Shown: positions 9,258 through 17,447, counted from the first letter of the stretch. The stretch is 32,343 bases of DNA from an uncultured Actinomycetes bacterium (GCA_903872155.1 CAIQJP010000054.1:1-32343), one strand, 5' to 3'. Translations and numbers: made by a program. Notes: a model not told the origin generated them from the sequence alone.

Positions 9258-10141
9258 GGCAACTGAGCCATTTTCGGTAGCGAATTCACTGGCGGTCGCT
9301 CGCCAATATTGAGTTGTAGAGGACCAAGTTCTTTGCGATGCAACATCGGTACGTCTTCGGCAAAGTCTGGCGGGTACGGAGTACGCAAGAGCAACGTCGC
9401 AGCAACTTCGGCTGCTTGAATCGCCAATGTTTCTAACTTGTGATGGCGATGCAATCGCACACCAAGATCGACTTGACCAAGACTTTGAATGCCAAACTTC
9501 TCGGCCATGTCGATCAACATGCCGATCTCAACGCCCCAACCTGTTGCGAAAGGAATGGCTTCAAGCATGCTTCGTCGACCAGCAAATTCACCAGCAAGCG
9601 GCTGTTGCAGATCGGCAATTTCTGGAAAGTACATCGACAACAAAGGTCGCGCGACCAGTTCAGTGGTTCGTCCGCCACCACCTAAGTGCGACGGCCGTTC
9701 GTAATTTGCCTTCACGAGTCCGAGTTCATCGTCGATGAGCAATGGAACCACCAACCGAACAATCCAATCGGTCGTGAAACTCGTGATATCTCCATCAATC
9801 CATACCACGATGTCGCCAGCACTCGCCAACAAACTGGCCCACAGTGCGTTTCCTTTTCCGCGCGCGGCTCCGTGAAAGAAATGCACGAAATCAACTGGCA
9901 CCACTGTTGCCCCGGCTTCGGCCGCAATTTCATCAGTGCCGTCGGTTGAGTCGTCGTCGAGCACAATCAATTCATCAACCAACGTGCCAACGAGAGTCGG
10001 TTCAATCATTCGAATGAGGTCGCCAACCGTCTGGGCTTCGTTACGACAAGGGATGCACACCGAAATAGTGCGGTTGCCCTTCAGGCTCAAAGCGTAAGCC
10101 AAGTCCCATCCGGTTGGATCGAATGTCTTAACTGCGCTCAT
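9239..10141 (-). CDS. gpgS: Glucosyl-3-phosphoglycerate synthase
   Basis: Retaining GT81/GT2-like glycosyltransferase that transfers glucose from a nucleotide sugar to 3-phosphoglycerate, the first step towards glucosylglycerate and, in mycobacteria, methylglucose lipopolysaccharides. It has PCRNEAQTVGDLI, ELIVLDDDSTDGT, the metal-binding D-G-D in VVWIDGDITSF, and LAGEFAGRRSMLE with GWGVEIGMLID, typical of GpgS. A longer open frame reaches 10240, but the ATG at 10141 is chosen: GGAG (10147-10150) lies five bases upstream, the protein then opens MSAVKTFDPTGWDLA, and overlap with the divergent gene at 10170 is avoided. The resulting length of 300 residues is slightly shorter than the ~324 of M. 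tuberculosis. Confidence 0.9.
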   Translation of the reverse strand: MSAVKTFDPTGWDLAYALSLKGNRTISVCIPCRNEAQTVGDLIRMIEPTLVGTLVDELIVLDDDSTDGTDEIAAEAGATVVPVDFVHFFHGAARGKGNALWASLLASAGDIVVWIDGDITSFTTDWIVRLVVPLLIDDELGLVKANYERPSHLGGGGRTTELVARPLLSMYFPEIADLQQPLAGEFAGRRSMLEAIPFATGWGVEIGMLIDMAEKFGIQSLGQVDLGVRLHRHHKLETLAIQAAEVAATLLLRTPYPPDFAEDVPMLHRKELGPLQLNIGERPPVNSLPKMAQLPHSDRK

Positions 10142-10169
10142 ATCGACTCCATCCCGTAGCCTGCGGAAC

Positions 10170-10916
10170 ATGTTCTTGTACGGCGTGGTGAACGCTTCAC
10201 CTGACTCATTAAACCTTGATTCAATCGCAACTGACGCCACTTCTGCGAGGCAGAGAGGTGAATATCTCCTGAATCACGGGTGCGACGGCATTGATCTGGG
10301 TGGACAAGGTTCAACTGATAACGCTTCAGTGATCCCATGGCAAGAAGAATGGGACCGGCTCAAAGAGATCGTTGAAACCCTGGCACAGTTCAAGGTGCCA
10401 CTCAGTATTGACTCGTGGAAACCTCAAGTCACGCGTCTTGCTCTTGAGCATGGAGCCACAGTCATCAATGCGGCTGATGGAATGCAGAACGATGAGATGT
10501 GGCAAGTTGCCGCCGACTTTCAGGCACCCATTGTTTTGCCATTTTTGTCAGGACCTAATCCGCGCGAAATGGAACTCGTCAAGGCCGACCCCATTCAGGT
10601 CATGCTCGACTTCTTTACCGAACAGCTCAAGGTTGCCGATCGCTTTGGTTTACGACAACTCTGCATCCTTGATCCAGGTACCGGCTTCGCTCCGTCAAAT
10701 TGGCCGTGGGACGAGCGCTACATCTACCAAAAGCAGGTCTACTCAAACCTTGATCGCCTGCGCATCTTCAATCTTCCGCTATACATCGCTTTGCCCTGGA
10801 AAGAAACCGCACAACACGACGAGCTGCTTGAGATCGTTTTGCGCCAACAACCTGAATTTGGTCGGGGTCATTATCCCGAGAAGATTCGTCGCGTCGAACG
10901 ACAGCTTGGCTTATAA
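10170..10916 (+). CDS. Divergent dihydropteroate-synthase-like (pterin-binding) protein
   Basis: A 248-residue TIM-barrel protein related to dihydropteroate synthase. YGVVNASPDSLN replaces the usual NVTPDSF strand, GCDGIDLGGQGST matches the GAxIIDIGGxST segment, LSIDSWKPQV matches SIDT, INAADGM replaces INDVSG, and ILDPGTGFAP matches DPGxGFGK. The C-terminal phosphate-binding loop motifs (SRK and RxH) of true FolP are not recognisable, and the chain is shorter than usual. It is divergent from gpgS (28 bp between starts) and its stop overlaps the folK stop by six bases. The folate neighbours suggest a pterin role, but its motifs are so altered that a different pterin or C1 reaction is possible. 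Only a weak ribosome site precedes the ATG. Confidence 0.7.
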   Translation: MFLYGVVNASPDSLNLDSIATDATSARQRGEYLLNHGCDGIDLGGQGSTDNASVIPWQEEWDRLKEIVETLAQFKVPLSIDSWKPQVTRLALEHGATVINAADGMQNDEMWQVAADFQAPIVLPFLSGPNPREMELVKADPIQVMLDFFTEQLKVADRFGLRQLCILDPGTGFAPSNWPWDERYIYQKQVYSNLDRLRIFNLPLYIALPWKETAQHDELLEIVLRQQPEFGRGHYPEKIRRVERQLGL

Positions 10917-11390
10917 AGAAGATGTCAAAAGTGCAAGTGCGCCGCGTGGGTGCACTGCATCAGGAGGAAGAGTTGCCTCCCAATTCTTTGGGCAACGTTG
11001 TGGCGCAACTTCTTGCAGTGGCGCCAAGACAAAACGCCTTTCGGCATACCTCGGATGCGGCACAGTTAACTCGCCGCCAGTGATTGTCACATCATCAAAA
11101 AAGAGTAAATCTAAATCGAGTGTGCGCGGACCCCAATGAATCTCCCGCACCCGTCCTGCTTCGGCTTCAATGCGGTGCAACCATCGCATGAGTGCATAGG
11201 GGTCAAGTTCGGTTTTAAGCACCACAACCATGTTGAGATACGCGCCTTGATTTTCTGGGCCACCAACTGGGTCGGTCTCAAAAACCTGAGACTGTTTCAA
11301 CACATGAACACCAAGTTGTTCAATGGCAAATTTCAACGATTGAACTCGGTCTCCTAAATTACTTCCTAGAGCAACAATCGCTTCGTGCAC
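10911..11390 (-). CDS. folK: 6-hydroxymethyl-7,8-dihydropterin pyrophosphokinase
   Basis: HPPK transfers pyrophosphate from ATP to 6-hydroxymethyl-dihydropterin in folate synthesis. The 159-residue protein has the N-terminal ALGSNLGDR, QVFETDPVGGPENQGAYLN, and the signature WGPRTLDLDLLFFDD with its metal-binding aspartates, followed by LTVPHPRYAERRFVLAPL. The GTG start lies 3 bp after the folB stop, so the two form an operon. About 15 C-terminal residues extend beyond the usual HPPK core. Confidence 0.93.
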   Translation of the reverse strand: MHEAIVALGSNLGDRVQSLKFAIEQLGVHVLKQSQVFETDPVGGPENQGAYLNMVVVLKTELDPYALMRWLHRIEAEAGRVREIHWGPRTLDLDLLFFDDVTITGGELTVPHPRYAERRFVLAPLQEVAPQRCPKNWEATLPPDAVHPRGALALLTSSL

Positions 11391-11393
11391 GTT

Positions 11394-11777
11394 TTACTCG
11401 TTAGTGCCAATTGCAATGCGGTGAATCCGTACTGCCGATGATTGAACATCTTCTGGAACCGGAGGACGGAGTTTGGTGAGGGTCAGGTCAACTGCCAACA
11501 CATGCGGAAATGACAACACCACATCGGCCATTCGTTGGGCCAAACGTTCGAGCAACTGATCTGAATTGGCACGAGCGGTGGCCGCTAACTGCATGCATAC
11601 TTCGCCGTAGTGGACGGTTAGAGTCAAGTCGTCACTGGCCCCAGCAGAGCGCAAGTCAACATGAATATCGACATCAATTTGCAGAGGTTGCGCCGACTGG
11701 CGCTCGTGGTCGAGCACCCCGATGACGCTGACGACTCGAAGCCCATTAATAAGAATGTGATCAGTCACAGATGCCAC
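11394..11777 (-). CDS. folB: Dihydroneopterin aldolase
   Basis: FolB converts dihydroneopterin to 6-hydroxymethyl-dihydropterin, the substrate of the folK product encoded next. The 127-residue protein shows the tunnelling fold with GVLDHERQSAQPLQIDVDI, the HYGEVC segment, LLERLAQRMADVVL with its conserved Glu, and VDLTLTKLRPPVPE. The first codon is GTG; an in-frame GTG at 11768 (protein MTDHILIN) is equally likely and would keep clear of the divergent amidase gene. No convincing Shine-Dalgarno site is seen for either. Confidence 0.9.
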   Translation of the reverse strand: MASVTDHILINGLRVVSVIGVLDHERQSAQPLQIDVDIHVDLRSAGASDDLTLTVHYGEVCMQLAATARANSDQLLERLAQRMADVVLSFPHVLAVDLTLTKLRPPVPEDVQSSAVRIHRIAIGTNE

Positions 11778-11791
11778 GGTACCGTTATGGC

Positions 11792-13054
11792 ATGTCGAGT
11801 AACACCACGATAGACACCGGAACTTTTAGCCCCCAGCGCGTTGTCGCTGACTTGCGTGAATTGGCCTCGCGCACAGGAGGCCCAGAAGGCTCACGACGCC
11901 TCTGCTGGACCCCCGAATGGGTCAATGCCCGCAACTTGCTACGCGAAGAACTGAGTGGCTTGCCCGTTGACGTTGAGGTCGACGAAGCTGGCAACCTTTG
12001 GGCATACCTCCGTGGAACGTCAACTGACACCTTGGTGGTTGGCAGCCACCTCGACAGCGTCCCCAAAGGCGGCTGGCTTGACGGTGCTCTCGGCGTATTT
12101 GCTGGTCTCGAACTACTCCGCTCACTCGCGACTCAAGGCACTCCTGCGGTCACGGTCGCGCTTGTTGATTGGGCCGACGAAGAAGGTGCTCGCTTTAGCC
12201 GTTCACTCTTTGGTTCAGCGGCGGTCATGGGAACAGTTGATGTTGACATCATGCGCGGACTATCTGACAAAGAGGGCAACAAACTGATCGACATCTTGCC
12301 GCAACACGGCGTGGATATCGACAACTTAGATGGAGCGCAGACTCGCGTTGCGGACGCAAAGGCATACGTCGAAGTTCATATTGAACAAGGACCGATTCTT
12401 GAATCAATGAACTTGGGCATTTGCACAGTCACCGGAACAAAAGGCATTGAGCGCGAACGATTGATCTTTCGCGGTCAAGCCGCCCACGCCGGAACGATGC
12501 CGATGCCAATGCGTCGCGACAGTTTTCGGGCCGCTGCTCGATTTGCATTAGCAGTAGCCGATATCGGAGAAAACCACGACGGCGTGACGACAGTTGGTGC
12601 AGTTGCGTGTAAGCCAGGTGTCGTCACTGCAGTCGCTGGCGAAACCACGATTACTCTTGATATGCGCCACATAGATGCCACCGAATTAGCAGCGATGTAT
12701 GCCGAAAGTATTGCCGCTGCTCATGCCGCCGCTGAGGCCGAAGGTTGCACCGTTGAATTCGAACACATCTTCCGCATTCCCCCAATGCCGTTCCACCCCG
12801 CGCTCCTCGAGGCAGCGCGTCTGAGTGTTCGCGAGGTTGAAGGCCATGATGTGGAGTTACCCAGTGGCGCACTACACGATGCCAGCGAAATGGCCCGCAG
12901 TATTCCAACCGTCATGATTTTCTCGTCATCAATTGCTGGACTCAGCCACACCAAAGAAGAAGACACTTCTGATGAGCACTTGTTTATGGCCGTCGATGCT
13001 TTCAATCGCACCTGTCGTCGGGCCATTCAATTAATGGTTGATGGACAGATATAA
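11792..13054 (+). CDS. M20-family amidase: N-carbamoyl-amino acid hydrolase / allantoate amidohydrolase type
   Basis: Dimetal amidohydrolase of the hydantoinase/carbamoylase family, hydrolysing N-carbamoyl amino acids, allantoate or ureidoglycine-like compounds. Metal and catalytic positions are visible: His in VVGSHLDSVPKGG, Asp in GWLDGALGV, Glu-Glu in DWADEEGARFSRS, His in VEVHIEQGP, and His near the C terminus in LSHTKEEDTSDEH. GQAAHAGTMPMPMRRD marks the dimerisation domain. Length is normal at 420 residues. An in-frame ATG at 11771 would overlap the folB start; ATG 11792 (MSSNTT) is preferred, without a clear ribosome site. No purine-degradation gene is adjacent, so the substrate cannot be chosen. 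Confidence 0.88.
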   Translation: MSSNTTIDTGTFSPQRVVADLRELASRTGGPEGSRRLCWTPEWVNARNLLREELSGLPVDVEVDEAGNLWAYLRGTSTDTLVVGSHLDSVPKGGWLDGALGVFAGLELLRSLATQGTPAVTVALVDWADEEGARFSRSLFGSAAVMGTVDVDIMRGLSDKEGNKLIDILPQHGVDIDNLDGAQTRVADAKAYVEVHIEQGPILESMNLGICTVTGTKGIERERLIFRGQAAHAGTMPMPMRRDSFRAAARFALAVADIGENHDGVTTVGAVACKPGVVTAVAGETTITLDMRHIDATELAAMYAESIAAAHAAAEAEGCTVEFEHIFRIPPMPFHPALLEAARLSVREVEGHDVELPSGALHDASEMARSIPTVMIFSSSIAGLSHTKEEDTSDEHLFMAVDAFNRTCRRAIQLMVDGQI

Positions 13055-13055
13055 A

Positions 13056-13081
13056 ACAAACGTTCAGAGAATTGCGTTTGT
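13056..13081. terminator. Candidate weak bidirectional hairpin between convergent genes
   Basis: ACAAACG and CGTTTGT form exact 7-bp arms around a 12-base loop in the 28-bp gap between the convergent amidase and aquaporin genes. The stem is short and there is no strong T-tract, so termination is only suggested. Confidence 0.35.
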
Positions 13082-13082
13082 A

Positions 13083-13772
13083 TCACTTTTCATATTTTGC
13101 GACCGGATACAACGTCTTGACCAATATGAACGCCAAGATTCCTCCGATCAATTGAGCAATCAAGAAACCCGGGATTGACGAAGGCTTGATCCCCGCAAAA
13201 GTATTTGACATTGAGCGCGCAAAGTCAACAGCAGGATTCGCAAAACTGGTGGATGAGGTAAACCAATACGCTCCCCCGATCCAAACGCCAACAGCGTAAG
13301 GGACTGCAGAAGCACGACCGCTACGCACGATGCAAAATATGACGACAACAAGTCCGATGGTGGCGATGATCTCAGAAAACCACAGTGCCCCCGACGATCG
13401 ATCTTTCGTTGACCAATTCACCGCATCAAGTTCAAACATGATGTTCGCAATCATTGCGCCCGCGCATCCACCAATGATCTGCACTATTGAGTACAACGCC
13501 AATTCGCGATTTGTGAGTCCGCCAAACAATCGAGTGACCAAAGAGACGACTGGGTTGAAGTGCGCTCCCGAGACTGGCCCCAAGGCCAAGATCAGAGCTA
13601 TCAGTCCGCCTGTTGTTGCCGCAGCATTTTCAAGTAATTGCAACCCGGCATCATTGGGAGAAAGACGTTGCGCCATAATGCCTGATCCGACTACAACGGC
13701 AACCAAGAAGGCCGTACCAACGCCTTCGGCCAAGAGTCGAGCACCGAGGGTTGGCCGAGATTGATCATTCAC
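13083..13772 (-). CDS. Aquaporin / MIP-family channel
   Basis: Membrane channel of 229 residues with about six hydrophobic helices and the two pore half-helix motifs of the MIP family: NPV in GAHFNPVVSLVTR and NPA in SFANPAVDFARSMSNTF. The second box, with Arg after NPAVDFA, fits the aquaporin selectivity filter. Such proteins carry water, glycerol or other small neutral solutes, and the solute cannot be read from the sequence. It starts with GTG, is convergent with the amidase gene, and lies 83 bp downstream of the L,D-transpeptidase gene in the same orientation. Confidence 0.9.
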   Translation of the reverse strand: MNDQSRPTLGARLLAEGVGTAFLVAVVVGSGIMAQRLSPNDAGLQLLENAAATTGGLIALILALGPVSGAHFNPVVSLVTRLFGGLTNRELALYSIVQIIGGCAGAMIANIMFELDAVNWSTKDRSSGALWFSEIIATIGLVVVIFCIVRSGRASAVPYAVGVWIGGAYWFTSSTSFANPAVDFARSMSNTFAGIKPSSIPGFLIAQLIGGILAFILVKTLYPVAKYEK

Positions 13773-13855
13773 AGAGACATTCTGCCAAGTTCGTAGCCCG
13801 TTATGGAACGAACATCAAGCGAACTCATTTGTGACGAGTACGACGACAACCTTGT

Positions 13856-14842
13856 TCAGGCGGGGGCAATCGTCGTCGTGAGGTTTGGATCAATTGGCAA
13901 TGTGGTCGTTGTGGTTGTCGTTGGCACGACCGGAGGTTCACCTTCAGCTTCAATATCATTTCCATATACCCACACCGGAGTCTTCTTGGGCAACAACCCC
14001 GATGCCCAAATCATGTCCATTGCTTGAGTGCTCACCCGCACACAACCGTGCGAAGCCGGATAATTAGGAATTTTCATCGAACCATGAATCGCAATACCGC
14101 CGTTGAAATACTTCGGCCGATAGATCTGCCCAAGATCGCCGTCCCACCATCCATCGGCCTTTTCACGATTGATTTTGTAATGCCCAGATGGAGTCAATGA
14201 ACGTCCCGTTTCCCAGGTCACTAAATCATTTTGATTCATTTCAAGAAAGTATTGGCCGCTACCAGTTGAAATATTGAGTGCCCACAACAGCTTTCCCGAG
14301 TTCATGATGAAGAGAACTTGTTTGTCTTTGTCAACTTCAACCAAAGTTCCGGGTTCGTTCGATTGACCAACAGCGCGGGTGGTTGCCAGAGTCAGTGCAT
14401 CGGCGGTTGCTTGATCAACACTCGCCGTCGGCTCAAGACCGACATATTTCTGAAATGCCATCACCGCTTGTTTGGTGGTGCCACCAAAGTCACCATCGAC
14501 CAATTGCAACCAGAATCCGAGTTCAAGTAATCGCTCTTGGATCCGCGCAGTTTCCAGTCCATCATTTCTTTCGACAGCTACGAGCGGCGTCAAGAGTGGA
14601 GTGACCTCGGGCAAAGTCGTGGTCGTTGGAGTTTCAGTTGTCGTCGGAGCAATTGTTGTCGTTGACGTCGTTGAGGTGGACGTCGAAGTCGTGATTTCTG
14701 GGCTAGTCGTCGTCTCTGCAACAATCGTTGTCACCGTCGAAACGCTTGTCGCCCCTTGCGCCGACCCCGATGAACAGGCCGATGCAACGAGCAGTAGAGC
14801 TGCCGAACCAAGGGCAACGCTGACAGGACGCAAAGTGGACAT
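13856..14842 (-). CDS. L,D-transpeptidase lipoprotein with peptidoglycan-binding domain
   Basis: Cell-envelope enzyme expected to form 3-3 peptidoglycan cross-links or attach proteins to stem peptides. The chosen start gives MSTLRPVSVALGSAA and a lipobox LVASAC with Cys 23. A Thr/Ser-rich spacer (about 24-85) follows, then a peptidoglycan-binding domain (about 95-135, RIQERLLELGFWL...DGDFGGTTKQAVMAFQ), then the YkuD domain with IHGS and SHGCVRVS, catalytic Cys 267. The C terminus is again Thr-rich. An open frame upstream to 14905 is rejected because only the internal Met gives a signal peptide. The ribosome site (GAAGAG) abuts the ATG and is weak. It is divergent from the DUF4389 gene. Confidence 0.9.
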   Translation of the reverse strand: MSTLRPVSVALGSAALLLVASACSSGSAQGATSVSTVTTIVAETTTSPEITTSTSTSTTSTTTIAPTTTETPTTTTLPEVTPLLTPLVAVERNDGLETARIQERLLELGFWLQLVDGDFGGTTKQAVMAFQKYVGLEPTASVDQATADALTLATTRAVGQSNEPGTLVEVDKDKQVLFIMNSGKLLWALNISTGSGQYFLEMNQNDLVTWETGRSLTPSGHYKINREKADGWWDGDLGQIYRPKYFNGGIAIHGSMKIPNYPASHGCVRVSTQAMDMIWASGLLPKKTPVWVYGNDIEAEGEPPVVPTTTTTTTLPIDPNLTTTIAPA

Positions 14843-14944
14843 CTCTTCAAAGTACCCATTACGCAGGGCAAAGTGTTGGCGTTCATTTTCCTTGTAACTA
14901 TGCATGACATCTCAATCAGGGATTTATATAGTGCCGATGATCAA

Positions 14945-14950
14945 AGGAGG
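14945..14950 (+). promoter_or_regulatory. Strong Shine-Dalgarno AGGAGG deciding the DUF4389 start
   Basis: A perfect AGGAGG lies six bases before the ATG at 14957. The open frame extends upstream to 14873, but only this Met has a ribosome site, and the longer version would run through the divergent promoter region. Confidence 0.85.
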
Positions 14951-14956
14951 ATCACA

Positions 14957-15514
14957 ATGTCACAACCACAGTTTTCAATTCAATACACCGAACCCCGTAG
15001 TCGAATCACCAACTTCTTCAGGTACCTACTTGCAATACCGCACCAGATCGTGTCAAGCGTTTGGCAGATCGCGGCAATGGTGTGCACTTTCTTGCAATGG
15101 TGGGTCATCATCATTACCGGTAAGCGCAACCAGAGTTTGTGGAATGTCCAGCGCAATTGGCTGGGTTACGCTGCCCGCGTCCAGGCGTACTCGACATACA
15201 TGTTTGACAAGTTCCCCAATATCGGCGCCGAACCAAACGGCGAGCCAACAGAATTCACTTTTGAATTTGACGCCAAGGCCAGTCGCCTGAAGACACTTTT
15301 CCGCTTCCTACTTCTCATCCCTGCGTTCATCGTCATGATTTTCACCGGCATCGGCTTCATGGTATGTGCTGAATTGACATGGCTCGCCATCTTGTTTACG
15401 GGCAAGCAACCGCGCGGCATGTTCGATTTCATGCTCAAGTTCCATCGATTTGCCTGCCAGCTCAGCGCGTCAATCATGTACATGACTGACGAATCGCCCA
15501 AGTTCGGCGCCTAG
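14957..15514 (+). CDS. DUF4389 membrane protein with two repeated halves
   Basis: A 185-residue membrane protein of unknown function. Two halves (about 13-88 and 105-183) repeat the same plan: an F-R-x-L-L-x-I-P segment, a hydrophobic helix, a second helix with Trp and I-x-x-TGK, an amphipathic stretch, and a YM-D-x-x-P-x-x-G ending (YMFDKFPNIG and YMTDESPKFG). This fits DUF4389, common in actinobacteria. A spacer with NGEPTEFTFEF separates the halves. It is monocistronic: a divergent promoter region precedes it and a strong terminator follows 12 bp after the stop. No function is claimed. Confidence 0.85.
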   Translation: MSQPQFSIQYTEPRSRITNFFRYLLAIPHQIVSSVWQIAAMVCTFLQWWVIIITGKRNQSLWNVQRNWLGYAARVQAYSTYMFDKFPNIGAEPNGEPTEFTFEFDAKASRLKTLFRFLLLIPAFIVMIFTGIGFMVCAELTWLAILFTGKQPRGMFDFMLKFHRFACQLSASIMYMTDESPKFGA

Positions 15515-15526
15515 TACCCCTCAAAG

Positions 15527-15575
15527 ACACCCCCTTTTGGCTGCCATGGGCAGTCAAAAGGGGGTGTTTTGCTTT
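15527..15575 (+). terminator. Strong intrinsic terminator after the DUF4389 gene
   Basis: A 12-bp perfect arm (15527-15538, ACACCCCCTTTT) pairs with 15556-15567. The stem can extend inwards to 18 bp with one G-U pair around a CATGG loop. T-rich GTTTTGCTTTTT follows. It separates the DUF4389 gene from menB, which begins at 15597. Confidence 0.9.
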
Positions 15576-15596
15576 TTCGTCTGAGAGAATGAGCCC

Positions 15597-16508
15597 GTGA
15601 GCGAGAGCAAAGTTTCTGACATTTTTGACCCAACGGCTTGGCGCGTCGTTCCAGGATTCAATTTCACCGACATCACCTACCATCGCTCCGTTGAGCATGG
15701 CACGGTCCGCGTCGCTTTCAATCGCCCCGACATTCGCAATGCGTTTCGCCCTCATACAGTCGATGAATTGTTCACTGCCCTCGAACATGCTCGCCAAAGC
15801 ACCGATGTCGGATGCGTACTTCTGACTGGCAATGGACCATCAGCCAAAGACGGCGGTTGGGCTTTTTGCAGTGGCGGCGACCAACGTATTCGTGGCCGCG
15901 ACGGTTACCGCTATGCCGAAGGTGAAACTGCAGAAACTATTGATCCCGGCAAAAGTGGTCGCTTGCACATTCTTGAAGTTCAGCGATTAATTCGTTTCAT
16001 GCCCAAAGTAGTGATTTGTGTTGTTCCTGGTTGGGCAGCTGGCGGTGGACATAGCTTGCATGTCGTCAGCGACCTCACGATCGCCAGCAAAGAACACGCG
16101 CGCTTCAAACAAACCGATGCTGATGTCGCAAGTTTTGATGGCGGCTTTGGTTCGGCCTATTTGGCCCGACAAGTTGGCCAAAAGTTTGCCCGTGAAATTT
16201 TCTTCCTTGGCCGCGAATACAGCGCCGATGATGCGCAACGTATGGGCATGGTCAACGCTGTCGTACCTCATGCCGAGTTAGAAGCAACAGCCTTGCAATG
16301 GGCCAAAGAAATCAATGGCAAGAGCCCGACAGCCCAGCGCATGTTGAAGTTTTCCTTCAATCTCATCGACGACGGACTCGTCGGTCAACAAGTGTTTGCG
16401 GGCGAGGCAACTCGTTTGGCCTATATGACAGACGAAGCTCAAGAAGGTCGCCTGTCATTTCTGGAAAAGCGCGATCCCGACTGGGCGCCATATCCCTGGT
16501 ACTACTGA
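15597..16508 (+). CDS. menB: 1,4-dihydroxy-2-naphthoyl-CoA synthase
   Basis: Crotonase-family enzyme of menaquinone synthesis that cyclises o-succinylbenzoyl-CoA to 1,4-dihydroxy-2-naphthoyl-CoA. The 303-residue protein has RVAFNRPDIRNAFRP, the MenB signature CSGGDQRIRGRDGY (91-104), GWAAGGGHSLHVVSDLTIAS, QTDADVASFDGGFGSAYLAR and FFLGREYSADDAQRMGMVN, which distinguish it from ordinary enoyl-CoA hydratases. The C-terminal LEKRDPDWAPYPWYY is also typical. The start is GTG, 22 bp after a strong terminator, so its promoter must lie close or overlap the hairpin. No other men gene is in the window. The methyltransferase gene follows after 17 bp. Confidence 0.95.
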   Translation: MSESKVSDIFDPTAWRVVPGFNFTDITYHRSVEHGTVRVAFNRPDIRNAFRPHTVDELFTALEHARQSTDVGCVLLTGNGPSAKDGGWAFCSGGDQRIRGRDGYRYAEGETAETIDPGKSGRLHILEVQRLIRFMPKVVICVVPGWAAGGGHSLHVVSDLTIASKEHARFKQTDADVASFDGGFGSAYLARQVGQKFAREIFFLGREYSADDAQRMGMVNAVVPHAELEATALQWAKEINGKSPTAQRMLKFSFNLIDDGLVGQQVFAGEATRLAYMTDEAQEGRLSFLEKRDPDWAPYPWYY

Positions 16509-16525
16509 TTTCTGACGCCGAAAAA

Positions 16526-17383
16526 ATGTCTCGCGAAATGATCTACGTTGATTCGTTAGATGATCAACGCCTTGATCGATTTCGACTACGTGAGCGCGAA
16601 CTTCGGCCACGCAATATTCCGGCCCGTGTCTTCAAGACAATGCAAACTGGTGAAGCCGAAAAGATCACTCTTGGAATGTTCATTGCCGAGGGAGATTTAG
16701 TCGTTGAACGAGCATTAGCTGCAGGTTGTCGACTTGTTGAAGTTCTGACCGACGCCGTCTCGCCAAGTCAGATTGTTGACACAATTGATTCTTCCATTCC
16801 TGTCTACGCCGCTCATGCAGATGTTCGAAAAACACTTACAGGCATGGGAGTAGCCCTTGACATCATGGGTCTTTTTGAACGACCCGCTCCCCTGAAACTC
16901 AATGAGTTGTTAACAAGTGCCCGTCATCTACTTGTCGTTGAGGATGTTGATAATCCCACCAATATCGGAGCCATTATTCGCAGTGCCGCAGCATTCGGAA
17001 TTGACGGAGTCATTCTTGATCGCAACAGCGCCGACCCGTTGGCCCGACGAGCACTGCGCGTCTCAATGGGCACCGCGTTTTCCATGCGATACAGCCGGGT
17101 AACCGATGCATCTTCGACGCTCATCGCACTTCGTGAAGCTGGCTACATCGTGTGTGGGCTGACGCCTCGTTCTGATGCGCAGAACATCCGCGAGGTCGGA
17201 ATGGGACTTTCCTCTGATGCCAAAGTCGCCATCGTGCTCGGATCTGAACGCGCCGGGCTTTCACCCGAAGCACTGGCCGCCGTGAACTACAAGGTGAAGA
17301 TCCCTATGGCATCAGGTATCGACTCGCTGAATGTGGCAGCCGCTGCCGCAGTGGCCTGCCACGCCTTAATCCCCCAACCGTAG
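16526..17383 (+). CDS. SpoU/TrmH-family RNA 2'-O-methyltransferase
   Basis: SPOUT-fold enzyme that transfers methyl from S-adenosylmethionine to ribose in rRNA or tRNA. An N-terminal substrate-binding part (MFIAEGDLVVERALAAGCRLVEVL, about 50-75) precedes the SpoU domain with VVEDVDNPTNIGAIIRSAAAFGIDGVIL, RVSMGTAFSMRY, IVLGSERAGLSP and the knot segment IPMASGIDSLNVAAAAAVA. The open frame runs back to 16298 inside menB; ATG 16526 is chosen as the first Met after the menB stop (285 residues), with ATG 16538 as an alternative. The ribosome site is poor, so coupling to menB is possible. The target nucleotide is unknown. Confidence 0.88.
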   Translation: MSREMIYVDSLDDQRLDRFRLRERELRPRNIPARVFKTMQTGEAEKITLGMFIAEGDLVVERALAAGCRLVEVLTDAVSPSQIVDTIDSSIPVYAAHADVRKTLTGMGVALDIMGLFERPAPLKLNELLTSARHLLVVEDVDNPTNIGAIIRSAAAFGIDGVILDRNSADPLARRALRVSMGTAFSMRYSRVTDASSTLIALREAGYIVCGLTPRSDAQNIREVGMGLSSDAKVAIVLGSERAGLSPEALAAVNYKVKIPMASGIDSLNVAAAAAVACHALIPQP

Positions 17384-17447
17384 GCACCTGAGCGCCTGAA
17401 GCGTTGCAAAGTCGCAATTCACTTATTCGGCAGGCAAACTTGTCATC

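Noticed and set aside
10142-10240. Extended N terminus of gpgS
   Set aside because: It would overlap the divergent DHPS-like gene by 71 bp, and GGAG with good spacing marks ATG 10141.
10372-11139. 255-codon plus-strand open frame spanning the folK 3' region
   Set aside because: It is a shadow of the DHPS-like gene and folK, with a low-complexity Ser/Arg/Cys-rich product.
16298-16525. 5' extension of the SpoU methyltransferase frame inside menB
   Set aside because: It overlaps menB in another frame and its translation is Arg/Ser-rich without similarity to the family N terminus.
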